A stretch of 64,000 nt of DNA from Paenarthrobacter nitroguajacolicus (GCF_007786235.1 NZ_VNFK01000003.1:186001-250000); one strand, 5' to 3'; shown: positions 41,506-50,081, numbered from the stretch's first letter. Notes: a model not told the origin generated them from the letters alone. Made by a program: numbers and translations.

Positions 41506-42705
41506 ATGACCAACTCCGCTGACGACAATGACGTTGTCATCCTTGCCGCTTCCCGCACCCCACAGGGTCGGCTCAACGGACAACTGGCGAGCTTCACCGC
41601 CGTCGACCTTGGCGCACATGCCATTAGCTCCGCCCTGGCAGCCAGCGGCGTCAAGGCTGAGCAGGTGGACGCCGTGATCATGGGCCAAGTGCTCCAAGCA
41701 GGGGCCGGCCAGAACCCCGCCCGCCAGAGTGCCATCGCTGCGGGAGTCGGCTGGAACATCCCGGCTGTCACCATCAATAAAGTGTGCTTGTCCGGCCTGA
41801 CCGCCGTGATCGATGCCGCACGCTTGATCCGCAGCGGCGACGCAACGGTGGTTGTCGCCGGTGGCCAGGAATCCATGACCCGCGCGCCACACCTCCTCCC
41901 GGGATCCCGGCAGGGCTGGACGTACGGCGCCATCCAGGCGCTGGACGTCGCCGCGCACGACGGCCTGACGGACGCGTTCGATGGCCAGTCCATGGGCCTC
42001 TCCACGGAAACCAAGAACGTGACGCTCGGCATCGACCGCAAAGCCCAGGACGAAGTTGCGGCTGCCTCCCACCAGCGCGCCGCTGCCGCAGTCGCTGACG
42101 GAATTTTCGACGTCGAAATCGCTCCGGTCCGCGTCAAGCAGCGCAAGGGCGATCCCCTGGTCCTCACCACGGACGAGGGCGTGAGGCCCAACACCACGGT
42201 TGAGACCCTGGCCCCGCTGAAGGCCGCCTTCGCCACGGACGGCACCATCACTGCAGGCAACTCTTCCCCACTGTCCGACGGCGCCTCCGCACTGGTGCTG
42301 ACCAGTCGCCGTTTCGCCGAGGACAACGGACTGGACTACCTTGCCGTCGTTGGCAAGCCAGGCCAGGTTGCCGGACCGGACAATTCGCTGCACTCCCAGC
42401 CGTCCAACGCCATTGCACAGGCATTGAAGCGTGCCGGTTGGACCGCAGAAGACCTGGACTTCATCGAGATCAATGAGGCGTTCGGCTCCGTCGCCGTCCA
42501 GTCCCTCAAGGACCTCCAATATCCGTTGGAAAAGTGCAACATCCATGGTGGCGCAATAGCCCTTGGGCACCCCATCGGGGCATCCGGCGCACGGTTGGCC
42601 TTGCACGCCGCCCATGAACTCAAGCGTCGGGGAACGGGCAAAGCCGCCGTTTCGCTGTGCGGCGGTGGCGGCCAGGGCGAAGCACTCCTCCTGTACCGCG
42701 ACTGA
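41506..42705 (+). CDS. Acetyl-CoA C-acetyltransferase (thiolase)
   Basis: Thiolases join or split acetoacetyl-CoA/3-ketoacyl-CoA. The 399-residue enzyme has the acyl-accepting cysteine C94 (NKVCLSG), H355 (ALGHPIGASGAR) and C385 (SLCGGGGQ). The biosynthetic-type sequence suggests acetoacetyl-CoA thiolase. The ATG at 41506 has GGAAGAGAG upstream; the frame opens 33 bases earlier without support. The stop overlaps the start of the YbaK-type gene (TGATG). It sits, on the opposite strand, between rplJL and rpoBC. Confidence 0.95.
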   Translation: MTNSADDNDVVILAASRTPQGRLNGQLASFTAVDLGAHAISSALAASGVKAEQVDAVIMGQVLQAGAGQNPARQSAIAAGVGWNIPAVTINKVCLSGLTAVIDAARLIRSGDATVVVAGGQESMTRAPHLLPGSRQGWTYGAIQALDVAAHDGLTDAFDGQSMGLSTETKNVTLGIDRKAQDEVAAASHQRAAAAVADGIFDVEIAPVRVKQRKGDPLVLTTDEGVRPNTTVETLAPLKAAFATDGTITAGNSSPLSDGASALVLTSRRFAEDNGLDYLAVVGKPGQVAGPDNSLHSQPSNAIAQALKRAGWTAEDLDFIEINEAFGSVAVQSLKDLQYPLEKCNIHGGAIALGHPIGASGARLALHAAHELKRRGTGKAAVSLCGGGGQGEALLLYRD

Positions 42706-43199
42706 TGGCCGGCGAAGCGATTGGGCCGGGCATGGATGGTGCCGAACGGTTCCTTTCCGATGCGGCCGCCCGCGGACTGGACGTTGACGTCGTCGAGCGC
42801 CCTGCTGCCCGCAGCCTGGAGGAGGCCGCGGGCATCCTGGGCATTAGCCCTGCCGACATCGTGAAGTCGCTGGTGGTCAAGCACCGCGATGGAACTTTCC
42901 TGTTTGCGCTCATCCCCGGGGACCGCCAGATCTCTTGGCCAAAATTGCGCGCGCTGGTGGGTGTCAACAAGCTCTCGCTCCCCCACGCCGACGTCGCCCT
43001 GGCAGCCACAGGCTACGAACGTGGAACCATCACTCCCTTGGGAAGCACCACCCCGTGGCCCGTCTACGCCGATGCCACCATCACGGGGCGACGCATCTCC
43101 ATGGGCGCCGGGGCACACGGCCGCAGCGCGTTCGTAGACGCAGACGCCCTCACCGCCGCACTTGGCGCAGTGGTAGCGGACATCAGCGAACCCAACTGA
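42705..43199 (+). CDS. YbaK/EbsC-family aminoacyl-tRNA deacylase
   Basis: YbaK/ProX-type proteins hydrolyse mischarged tRNA such as Cys-tRNA-Pro or Ala-tRNA-Pro. The 164-residue protein has the family's layout, with the conserved lysine region ADIVKSLVVKH at about 46-56, GDRQISWPKLRALVG and the GMGAGAHG-like SMGAGAHGRS near the C terminus. It is translationally coupled to the thiolase gene by a TGATG overlap. The stop codon lies inside a 14-bp tandem repeat. The exact tRNA substrate is not clear. Confidence 0.85.
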   Translation: MAGEAIGPGMDGAERFLSDAAARGLDVDVVERPAARSLEEAAGILGISPADIVKSLVVKHRDGTFLFALIPGDRQISWPKLRALVGVNKLSLPHADVALAATGYERGTITPLGSTTPWPVYADATITGRRISMGAGAHGRSAFVDADALTAALGAVVADISEPN

Positions 43200-43222
43200 T
43201 CGAACCCAACTGATCGAACCCA
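43187..43222. repeat. 14-bp tandem repeat at the ybaK-like stop codon
   Basis: CGAACCCAACTGAT is present in two exact copies (43187-43200, 43201-43214) and a partial third. The first copy encodes the last codons and TGA of the upstream gene. Confidence 0.85.
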
Positions 43223-43257
43223 GCCGACGGAACCCCGGTAGGGGACCTTAAACGCAG

Positions 43258-43289
43258 GAAGCCCCGCCCGGCGAACCGGACGGGGCTTC
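43258..43289. terminator. Terminator between rplL and the ybaK-like gene
   Basis: 14-bp arms with one mismatch (43258-43271, 43276-43289), CGAA loop. It lies between the two convergent stop codons and may serve both strands; the minus tail is TTCCTGCGTTT. Confidence 0.8.
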
Positions 43290-43304
43290 CACAAGCAAGA
43301 CGAG

Positions 43305-43682
43305 TTACTTGAGGGTAACCGTTGCGCCAGCTTCTTCGAGCTGAGCCTTTGCCTTCTCTGCGGCTTCCTTGGTGGCGCCTTCGAGAACAGCCTTCGGTGC
43401 ACCGTCAACCAGGTCCTTGGCTTCCTTGAGGCCGAGGGAGGTGATAGCGCGAACTTCCTTGATCACTGCGATCTTCTTGTCGCCAGCAGCTTCGAGAACG
43501 ACGTCGAATTCGGTCTTCTCTTCAGCAGCTTCAGCAGCACCGCCGGCAGCGGGGCCAGCAACTGCAACAGCAGCAGCCGTAACTTCGAAGGTCTCTTCGA
43601 AGAGCTTGACGAACTCGGAGAGCTCGATGATGGTCAGTTCCTTGAAAGCTTCAATGAGCTCTTCGTTGCTGAGCTTCGCCAT
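43305..43682 (-). CDS. rplL: 50S ribosomal protein L7/L12
   Basis: L7/L12 is the multicopy stalk protein that recruits elongation factors. The 125-residue protein has the N-terminal dimer domain, the Ala/Gly-rich hinge ([19 protein letters not shown]) and the C-terminal domain with [16 protein letters not shown]. It follows rplJ by 76 bases. Confidence 0.98.
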   Translation of the reverse strand: MAKLSNEELIEAFKELTIIELSEFVKLFEETFEVTAAAVAVAGPAAGGAAEAAEEKTEFDVVLEAAGDKKIAVIKEVRAITSLGLKEAKDLVDGAPKAVLEGATKEAAEKAKAQLEEAGATVTLK

Positions 43683-43758
43683 GGTGGCGTCCTTCCATTA
43701 GTTGGTGCAGATCCGGATCATGCCGGTCCATGCACCAGAGTTTGATTGAGGGGAGAAC

Positions 43759-44352
43759 TTAGTTCTCTTCGGTTGCAGCTTCAGCGGCTTCGGCCGGAGC
43801 CGCAACCTCTTCAGCAGCAGCCTCTTCAGCGGCCGGGGCTTCTTCAGCGGCCGGTGCAGGTGCGCCGCCCTCTTCTTCAAGCTTGAGGCGCAGGGCGTCG
43901 ATGATACGGGCAGCAGCGGATGCGGGAGCCTTGAGGACACCAGCAACACGTGCAAGCTGCAGCTCGCGGGACTCGAGGGCTGCCAGTGCGGCAACTCCTG
44001 CTGCGTCCAATGCCTTGCCTTCGAAGACGCCGGTCTTGATAACCAGCTGCTTGTTGGCCTTGGCAAAGTCCGTCAGGCTCTTGGCAGCAGCAACAGCGTC
44101 ACCCTTGATGAAGGCGATTGCAGTGGGGCCGGCAAGCTGATCGTTGAATGCTTCAACACCAGCTTCCTTGGCTGCAATTGCGCTCAGGGTGTTCTTGACG
44201 ACCGAGAACTTGGTGTCCTGGCCGAGCGCAACACGCAGTTCCTTGAGCTGTGCAACAGTGAGCCCGCGGTATTCGGTCAGGACAGCCGCGTTCGATTCCT
44301 TGAAATCGTTCGTGATCTCTGCAACTGCGGAGATCTTGCTAGGCGTTGTCAT
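43759..44352 (-). CDS. rplJ: 50S ribosomal protein L10
   Basis: L10 anchors the L7/L12 stalk. The first ~170 residues match the family (EYRGLTVAQLKELRVAL, VVKNTLSAIAAKEAG). A C-terminal ~30-residue Ala/Glu/Pro tail (APAAEEAPAAEEAAAEEVAA) resembles the tail of L17. GGAAGGAGGG precedes the ATG. A probable L10 leader with an attenuator-like hairpin lies upstream. Confidence 0.98.
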   Translation of the reverse strand: MTTPSKISAVAEITNDFKESNAAVLTEYRGLTVAQLKELRVALGQDTKFSVVKNTLSAIAAKEAGVEAFNDQLAGPTAIAFIKGDAVAAAKSLTDFAKANKQLVIKTGVFEGKALDAAGVAALAALESRELQLARVAGVLKAPASAAARIIDALRLKLEEEGGAPAPAAEEAPAAEEAAAEEVAAPAEAAEAATEEN

Positions 44353-44399
44353 AACCCTCCTTCCGGGGAATAAAGCCGGTCTTCCGGGTCCCCGCTCAC

Positions 44400-44440
44400 G
44401 AGAGCTAAAACTAAAAACGCCCCGCGCAGATGCACGGGGC
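44400..44440 (-). terminator. Terminator-like hairpin in the rplJ leader (candidate attenuator)
   Basis: GCCCCG (44419-44424) and CGGGGC (44435-44440), extended by further pairs, form a hairpin; the minus strand then reads GTTTTTAGTTTT. It lies between the predicted rplJ promoter and the gene, so it either attenuates rplJL or ends the upstream GNAT transcript. Confidence 0.6.
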
Positions 44441-44479
44441 TTGGCTCAACACAGTTTGATCCGTGGAGACTAGCTTCGT

Positions 44480-44605
44480 TCACCTGCGCCGGCCGCCCTA
44501 TGTTCAGGGTCCTTCGTCAAGGAATTCACTTGGGCCTCAGGGGCGTGGCTGCAGAATTGAGCTGCGCTCGAAAGAGTGGATTCCCATCAACCGACGGTCT
44601 TTGGT
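44480..44605 (-). promoter_or_regulatory. Probable L10 leader RNA of rplJL
   Basis: The transcript would begin near CCAAAGACCGTCGGTTG (44588-44604) and contain GGCGCAGGTGAACG (44477-44490). A CAAAGACCG-type start and a late GCAGGTG block are what I recall of rplJ leaders bound by L10-L12 in several phyla. The match is by eye; no covariance model was run. Confidence 0.5.
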
Positions 44606-44611
44606 ACTTCA

Positions 44612-44640
44612 AGGTTACGGGACAGTGTTCGGCAAACCAA
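44612..44640 (-). promoter_or_regulatory. Candidate rplJL promoter
   Basis: On the minus strand TTGGTT (44635-44640) and TAACCT (44612-44617) are 17 bases apart. The start would fall at about 44605, exactly at the beginning of the leader motif. Confidence 0.5.
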
Positions 44641-44652
44641 ATCGACGGCGCG

Positions 44653-45822
44653 CTAGTCCGAGGACGTAGTGCCCTTGTCCCTGCCGGGAAGTTCCTTTTG
44701 CCAGAGTCCGGTGACGCCCGCGGTCGTGAATCCGAGTTGCTTGTTGACCGTCAGAAGGTAGCGGTTTTCCGGCGCGTTCCAGGTGTAAATCACACGGGCG
44801 TCGGGGAACTGCTCGCTGAGCCGCTCCATGTTGGCCACTTTGATCAGCAGCCCGAGCTTGTTACCACGATGCTCCTGGAGAACCAGGGTATCGTCCTGGA
44901 AAACCACGTCCTGGCGGTGCGCCAGGACGCTGATGGTAGTCAGGCCTACGATCCGCCCGCTTTCAGCATGTTCGACGGCGGTCACTACCGTGCGCCGTCC
45001 CTGCGCCATTGCAGCGTCCTCAGTTTCACGAAGGACGGTTGGATCGAAGACCATTCCGCTCGCCTCTACCTCAGGAGCATCATCTTCGCTTTCATCACGG
45101 ACCACCTCGCCAGCAGCGTTCTCCAGCGCGGCCACAGCGTCCAGCCAGTGCTCCGGGCAACGGTCCGTCCAGTGATGAAGGACATATCGCCCTCCGTTGG
45201 CCTCCTCGGCCTCCAACTGCAGCTCACCCACGAGTTTGGAATCCAGTGGCAATGCGCAGGAGCTGAACTGCTCGATGTGCTGGAGGGTATAGCCGGCGCG
45301 CTTGGCGAAATCCACTTCCCTGCTGCTGACGGGAACAAAGCCCGCGCCGCTTCCGGGGATCAGCTGATCCTCGGGTATCTCGGTGAGCGAGGTCGCCGGA
45401 TGGTTCGTGTCCACCAGGGCCATGGTGCGGCCTTCCGCCCTGGCCAATTCCTCAGCCGCTTCCAGAAGTTGCCGCCCGACGCCCTGGCCTTGGAACTCAG
45501 GAAGGATGTCCAAAGTGAATTCGGCCAGGTCCTGGTTGTCTGCCAAGGGCAAGGCAACGTCCACGGTGCCCACAATGACGCCGTCAACCTTTGCCACCAA
45601 GATGATCTGGCGCTCGTAGGTATCGGAAAATTCAAGCAGTTTTTCCAGGGGGGTGTACGCGAGGTCGTCGCTCCCCCACGTCTCCATACGGACCTTGCGC
45701 CCTACTTCCACGGCGGCCAGGAAGTCAGCGGCATCGGGGCTGTCCAGAGTGTCAGGCACCCACAGCTGTTCAACTTGAACGGTTTTCGCCTCGTCTACAG
45801 TCATTCCAGCCGTTTCTGCCAT
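44653..45822 (-). CDS. Two-domain GNAT acetyltransferase (second of a tandem pair)
   Basis: This 389-residue protein has an N-terminal GNAT domain (IVGTVDVALPL, then the acetyl-CoA loop QGQGVGRQLLE at about 112-122) and a C-terminal GNAT domain (VFQDDTLVLQEHRGNKLGLLIK, YTWNAPENRYLLTVNKQLGF). The layout recalls mycothiol-synthase-like and Eis-like multi-GNAT proteins, but the substrate is unknown. Start: ATG 45822 has GAAGG close upstream; ATG 45804, which overlaps the preceding stop (ATGA), is equally credible. It is a paralogue of the next gene upstream. Confidence 0.85.
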   Translation of the reverse strand: MAETAGMTVDEAKTVQVEQLWVPDTLDSPDAADFLAAVEVGRKVRMETWGSDDLAYTPLEKLLEFSDTYERQIILVAKVDGVIVGTVDVALPLADNQDLAEFTLDILPEFQGQGVGRQLLEAAEELARAEGRTMALVDTNHPATSLTEIPEDQLIPGSGAGFVPVSSREVDFAKRAGYTLQHIEQFSSCALPLDSKLVGELQLEAEEANGGRYVLHHWTDRCPEHWLDAVAALENAAGEVVRDESEDDAPEVEASGMVFDPTVLRETEDAAMAQGRRTVVTAVEHAESGRIVGLTTISVLAHRQDVVFQDDTLVLQEHRGNKLGLLIKVANMERLSEQFPDARVIYTWNAPENRYLLTVNKQLGFTTAGVTGLWQKELPGRDKGTTSSD

Positions 45823-46907
45823 TCGCCTTCAAAGCCGGAAGGCTTGAATCCAAGGGCGATATTAATGGCCAGCATATGCCGGTTTTCAGTGGCGTTCCAT
45901 GTCATCACCACCGTGGCGCCCGGCCACAGCTCCTTCGCGCGCCGCAGGTTTGCTATCTTCACCACCATGCCCAGGCGATGACCGCGGTGCCCGGGCGCCA
46001 CCAGCGTGTCCTCCTGGTAGATCACCGCGGGCGAAGCTCCACGGTGGGTCAGGACCGTATATGCCGCCAGTTCGCCGCTGGCCTCATGGCGGGCAACCGA
46101 CACTACGGACTCCAGCCCGCTCGCCAGCCAGGTGGATTCCTCCTGGTGAACCCGGGCGGCGTCCCATACTTCGCCCTCCCAACCCAAACCTGCAATGGGC
46201 ACCTCCGTGCTCATGAGGCTCTTGAGTCGCGCGAAGACGTCCACCAGCTCGTCGGGGCAACGGTCCCGCCACGCAAGGACGGAATAGCCATCGGCGCTCT
46301 TCAGTGCTTGCGCTTCAAGTTGCTGCAATCGAGCTTCCTGGACCGGCAAGGCCAGCGTGCTGTTGGTTTCCACCTGCTCCAACGAATAACCGTGATGGAC
46401 GGCGAAGCGTGTGGAGGCTGAATTCAACGGAACTCCGCCCGTTCCAGACTTGGCCTCCAGCAGTTCCACACCGGACTCGATCGGCGCGATTGGCTCCCCG
46501 CAGTAAGCGTCAAAGGACACGCGCTCCCGATCGCGTGCCAGTTGCTCGAGTACTCCGAGGATCTTCGACCCAAACCCGCGCCGGCGGAAAGCCGCGCCAA
46601 CCAGAACGTCCACGCCCGCCGTCGTCGTGTTTTCACTGAGTGGAAGCGTCAGCGTGCCGCTGCCCACCACCGCGCCGTCGAGTCGGGCCAGGAAGACCTG
46701 CCGCTCCTCGTACTCGTCGCCCCGCCAGAAAAGGACGGCCTCGGTCAGGGTGGCGCAGCGGTCCAGGTTTCCCCAGAGTTCCATGTGGTGGGCAACATCC
46801 AGTTCATGGAAGGCACGGAAGTCGGGCGCGCTTGCATCGAGGCCCTCGGGAACCGGGATCCGCTCGACGGACAACCGGGCGATTGCGGAAGAGTTCGACG
46901 ACGACAC
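45801..46907 (-). CDS. Two-domain GNAT acetyltransferase (first of a tandem pair)
   Basis: About 368 residues with an N-terminal GNAT domain (RRRGFGSKILGVLEQLAR as CoA loop) and a C-terminal one (VIYQEDTLVAPGHRGHRLGMVV, MTWNATENRHMLAINIALGF). The C-terminal halves of the two genes align closely in motif order, so they are tandem duplicates that have diverged. The start is uncertain: a GTG at 46907 (VSSSNSSAIARLSVERI) is preferred; the frame continues to 46949. The pair lies between rplA and rplJ. Confidence 0.82.
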   Translation of the reverse strand: MSSSNSSAIARLSVERIPVPEGLDASAPDFRAFHELDVAHHMELWGNLDRCATLTEAVLFWRGDEYEERQVFLARLDGAVVGSGTLTLPLSENTTTAGVDVLVGAAFRRRGFGSKILGVLEQLARDRERVSFDAYCGEPIAPIESGVELLEAKSGTGGVPLNSASTRFAVHHGYSLEQVETNSTLALPVQEARLQQLEAQALKSADGYSVLAWRDRCPDELVDVFARLKSLMSTEVPIAGLGWEGEVWDAARVHQEESTWLASGLESVVSVARHEASGELAAYTVLTHRGASPAVIYQEDTLVAPGHRGHRLGMVVKIANLRRAKELWPGATVVMTWNATENRHMLAINIALGFKPSGFEGEWQKRLE

Positions 46908-46955
46908 GCACCACAGCCTACGGCGCACCACTGCCGGTGAACAGGGCAAGGCAAG

Positions 46956-46990
46956 AAAAAAGGACCGCCCGGCAATGCCGGACGGTCCTT
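46956..46990 (-). terminator. Terminator after rplA
   Basis: 14-bp arms with one mismatch (46960-46973, 46977-46990), loop of 3, and TTTTTTCTT on the minus strand. It lies 25 bases past the rplA stop. Confidence 0.9.
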
Positions 46991-47014
46991 CATCAGAGCA
47001 AGTGCTCCCGAAAC

Positions 47015-47722
47015 TTACGCGTCGGTGAGAACCTTGGTGACGTTCGGGTCAACGGTGATGCCCGGACCGAACGTGGTGGCAACGGTAGCCTTCTGGATGT
47101 AGCGGCCCTTGGAAGCGGACGGCTTCAAACGAAGCACCTCTTCCAGTGCTGCTGCATAGTTCTCAGCCAGCTTGTTGGCGTCGAAGGACACCTTGCCGAT
47201 GATGAAGTGCAGGTTGGAGTGCTTGTCGACGCGGAAGTCGATCTTGCCACCCTTGATGTCGTTGACAGCCTTGGTGACATCCGGGGTAACCGTACCGGTC
47301 TTCGGGTTCGGCATCAGGTTACGCGGGCCGAGAACCTTACCGAGGCGGCCAACCTTGCCCATGAGGTCAGGGGTTGCCACTGCGGCGTCGAAGTCGGTCC
47401 AGCCGGCTGCGATCTTTTCGATCAGGTCATCGGAACCAACGAAGTCGGCGCCGGCAGCGATTGCTGCTTCAGCCTTGTCACCGGTTGCGAAAACGAGGAC
47501 GCGGGCGGTCTTACCGGTGCCGTGCGGCAGGTTGACGGTGCCACGAACCATCTGGTCAGCCTTACGCGGGTCAACGCCCAGGCGGAATGCGACCTCAACG
47601 GTTGCGTCGAACTTGGAAGGATTGGTGTCCTTCGCGAGGTTGATGGCCTCGATCGGGGCGTAGACCTTGTCTGCCTCGATCTTGGCTACGGCTGCCTCAT
47701 ATGCTTTGCTGCGCTTTGCCAT
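47015..47722 (-). CDS. rplA: 50S ribosomal protein L1
   Basis: L1 forms the mobile stalk at the E site and represses rplKA in E. coli. The 235-residue call starts at [19 protein letters not shown], removing a 24-residue read-through extension. Signature [20 protein letters not shown] is present. The gap to rplK is 143 bases. Confidence 0.98.
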   Translation of the reverse strand: MAKRSKAYEAAVAKIEADKVYAPIEAINLAKDTNPSKFDATVEVAFRLGVDPRKADQMVRGTVNLPHGTGKTARVLVFATGDKAEAAIAAGADFVGSDDLIEKIAAGWTDFDAAVATPDLMGKVGRLGKVLGPRNLMPNPKTGTVTPDVTKAVNDIKGGKIDFRVDKHSNLHFIIGKVSFDANKLAENYAAALEEVLRLKPSASKGRYIQKATVATTFGPGITVDPNVTKVLTDA

Positions 47723-47865
47723 GCTGCTGTTTCTCCTTGTGCAGTTGTGGTCTGCGGACCGCGCTGGGCCCTGCCACAGTCGTGGATCCGGCAAGGATCC
47801 TGCGACATTTCAATGTTTCAGATGCCGGTTGCCCGGCGGTAAGGCTCAAAAAGCCTTGGAGGGTA

Positions 47866-48297
47866 TTAGCCCTCTACGGTGATGCCCATGGAGCGGGCGG
47901 TGCCTGCGATGATCAAGGCAGCTGCCTTGATGTCGTTGGCGTTGAGGTCTTCCATCTTGGTGGAAGCAATTTCCTCAACCTGCGCCTGGGTCAGCTTGGC
48001 AACCTTGACGGTGTGCGGGGTAGCCGAACCCTTGGCAACGCCTGCAGCCTTCTTGATGAGCTCTGCAGCCGGCGGGGTCTTGGTGATGAAGGTGAAGGAA
48101 CGGTCTTCGTAAACCGTGATTTCAACCGGGATAACGTTTCCGCGCTGGGATTCCGTTGCAGCGTTGTACGCCTTGCAGAATTCCATGATGTTGACACCGT
48201 GCTGGCCAAGTGCAGGACCGATCGGCGGAGCCGGGTTAGCGGCACCTGCCTGGATCTGCAGCTTGATGAGGCCGGTGACCTTCTTCTTGGGAGCCAA
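47866..48297 (-). CDS. rplK: 50S ribosomal protein L11
   Basis: L11 is part of the GTPase-associated centre and needed for the RelA-type stringent response. The 143-residue protein has the proline-rich [20 protein letters not shown] and the C-terminal rRNA-binding domain. The start codon is TTG, with GAAGGA 8 bases upstream. Confidence 0.98.
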
Positions 48298-48322
48298 TGT
48301 AGGGTCCTTCTCTCAATAGCTT

Positions 48323-48374
48323 CCTGGGACACAGGAGCGCGTCCCAGGTTGGTGGCCGCCATGGCGAGGCGGCC
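48323..48374 (-). promoter_or_regulatory. Two hairpins in the rplK leader
   Basis: CCTGGGAC/GTCCCAGG (48323-48330, 48341-48348) and GGCCGCC/GGCGGCC (48354-48360, 48368-48374) lie between nusG and rplK. In E. coli the rplKA leader is an L1-binding site; an equivalent role here is only a guess. Confidence 0.35.
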
Positions 48375-48426
48375 GGCCGCTCCCGAACTGCTAAGCAGGC
48401 AGGACTGGAGCGAAAATTGGAATCAG

Positions 48427-49278
48427 CTAGATCTTGGTGACCTGGTTGAATGCGAGCGTCACCGGAGTTTCGCGCTCGAAGATCGAGACCAGCACCACGA
48501 GAGTCTGGGACTCGGGCTTGATCTCGGAGATCGTTGCAGGCAGGGTCTCGAACGGACCTTCCTTGACGATGACCGACTCGCCGACCTCGAAGTCGATGGC
48601 CACGGGAGCCTGGTTCTGCTTGTTGACCGGCTTGCCCTGCTCAGCCTGCTCTTCTTCGAAGACCGGGGCCAGCATGGAGAAGACCTCGTCAAGGCGCAGC
48701 GGGACGGGGTTGTGGGCGTTGCCCACAAAGCCGGTGACACCCGGGGTGTGACGGACGGCGCCCCAGGAGGCGTCCGTCAGGTCCATGCGGACCAGGACGT
48801 AGCCGGGGATGCGAACGCGGTTGATGACCTTGCGCTGCGCATTCTTGATCTCGACGACCTCTTCCATGGGGACCTGGATCTCGAAGATGTAATCTTCCAT
48901 GTCCAAGGTCTGGATGCGGGTCTCAAGGTTGGCCTTCACGCGGTTCTCGTAACCGGCGTAGGAGTGGATGACGTACCAGTCACCTTCCTGGCGGCGCAGC
49001 TTGGCCTTGAATTCGTCAGCGGGATCCACGGGGGCTGCAGCAGCAGCGGCTGCCAGCTCGTCGCCGTCGGTCTCTCCTGCAGCGTCGACGTCAGAGTCTT
49101 CCTCGGCGTCTACGTCAGCCTCGAAGTCCTCTTCGGAATCGTCGGCGTCGACGTCGGCAGATTCGGGTGCAGCGGAATCAACCTCGGACTCTTCCGCGAC
49201 AATTGCCGTGGCGTCGGCTGAGTCCTCGGCGGGTCCGCCCAGCTCAGTCTCGTTTACCTCGAGCTCCTGCTCAGACAC
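48427..49278 (-). CDS. nusG: Transcription elongation/antitermination factor NusG
   Basis: NusG couples RNA polymerase with Rho and the ribosome. The NGN domain begins at about residue 93 ([20 protein letters not shown]) and the KOW domain is C-terminal ([19 protein letters not shown]). Before them is an acidic, low-complexity extension of ~90 residues (Asp/Glu/Ala/Val-rich). The start is taken as GTG at 49278 because AGGAG lies 6 bases upstream; an ATG ten codons earlier (49308) is possible. Confidence 0.96.
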   Translation of the reverse strand: MSEQELEVNETELGGPAEDSADATAIVAEESEVDSAAPESADVDADDSEEDFEADVDAEEDSDVDAAGETDGDELAAAAAAAPVDPADEFKAKLRRQEGDWYVIHSYAGYENRVKANLETRIQTLDMEDYIFEIQVPMEEVVEIKNAQRKVINRVRIPGYVLVRMDLTDASWGAVRHTPGVTGFVGNAHNPVPLRLDEVFSMLAPVFEEEQAEQGKPVNKQNQAPVAIDFEVGESVIVKEGPFETLPATISEIKPESQTLVVLVSIFERETPVTLAFNQVTKI

Positions 49279-49391
49279 TTGGTCTCCTGCTTCCTCATTG
49301 CCTAACATGCCTATTTAAATGGCTCAATTCCGCAAACCCCGCAAAATCCCTGAGTTACCAAGGAGTTCACACAGTTTGCGGACAGATCCGC

Positions 49392-49673
49392 TTAGCGGTC
49401 CCCGGCCCCTGTCCCACCGAAGACCCAGCTGACTCCCGTGCCGAAGGCAAGGTCCAGCAGGGTGACGATGAGCATCATGATGGCCACGAACACCAGCACC
49501 ACGAGCGTGTAATTGATCAGTTCCTTGCGGGTGGGTGCAACGACCTTCTTCAGTTCACCAATGACCTGGCGGACGAAGAGTGCAATACGGGCAAAGAAGC
49601 CGCGATCGGCTTTCTTGGCGGGACGGCCCTTGGAGCTGCTGGCAGCTGTTTCGGTCACCTGGTCCTCACTCAC
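49392..49673 (-). CDS. secE: Preprotein translocase subunit SecE
   Basis: SecE clamps SecY. The 93-residue protein has a Ser/Lys-rich N terminus, the amphipathic segment RQVIGELKKVVAPTRKELINYT and one membrane helix (VVLVFVAIMMLIVTLLDLAF). The start is GTG. It lies between tRNA-Trp and nusG, the usual arrangement. Confidence 0.97.
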   Translation of the reverse strand: MSEDQVTETAASSSKGRPAKKADRGFFARIALFVRQVIGELKKVVAPTRKELINYTLVVLVFVAIMMLIVTLLDLAFGTGVSWVFGGTGAGDR

Positions 49674-49753
49674 CTTGCAAAGTCGTTGACCCGACTCTGA
49701 TCAGAGCCATGGTTGCTGCGCGTGCTCCGGCGTTTCCACCGGAACAGCTTGCG

Positions 49754-49826
49754 CAGGGCAGACAGGACTCGAACCTGCAACCTGCGGTTTTGGAGACCGC
49801 TGCGCTACCAATTGCGCCACTACCCT
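49754..49826 (-). tRNA. trnW: tRNA-Trp (anticodon CCA)
   Basis: The minus strand folds into a cloverleaf: acceptor AGGGTAG/CTGCCCT, anticodon loop CTCCAAA with CCA, T-arm GGTTCGAGTCC, discriminator G. The CCA end is not encoded. It is just upstream of secE, as in many bacteria. Confidence 0.96.
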
Positions 49827-49889
49827 ATGGATCAAATCCATGTTTCAGGCCGCACTTCAGCCTGTGGTGCTTTTCAACACCGGTGAACC

Positions 49890-49919
49890 AGTCTACGCAA
49901 GAATTTCGCGATAGTCGAA
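49890..49919 (-). promoter_or_regulatory. Promoter of tRNA-Trp (and possibly secE-nusG)
   Basis: TTCGAC (49914-49919) and TAGACT (49890-49895) are 18 bases apart on the minus strand, about 60 bases before the tRNA. Confidence 0.5.
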
Positions 49920-50081
49920 CCGGCCCATTTCCGGACCTCCCAGCCCTCAATAAAGCCTGTGACCAGCATTATCAGTCACAAAGTTCGGCAGGCACCCGGG
50001 AGCTCCGCAGAACAGCATAAGGTAGTTTACGTCGAATCCCATCATCCAGCCCACGAGCTGCCTGCGAAGAACGGTACATAG

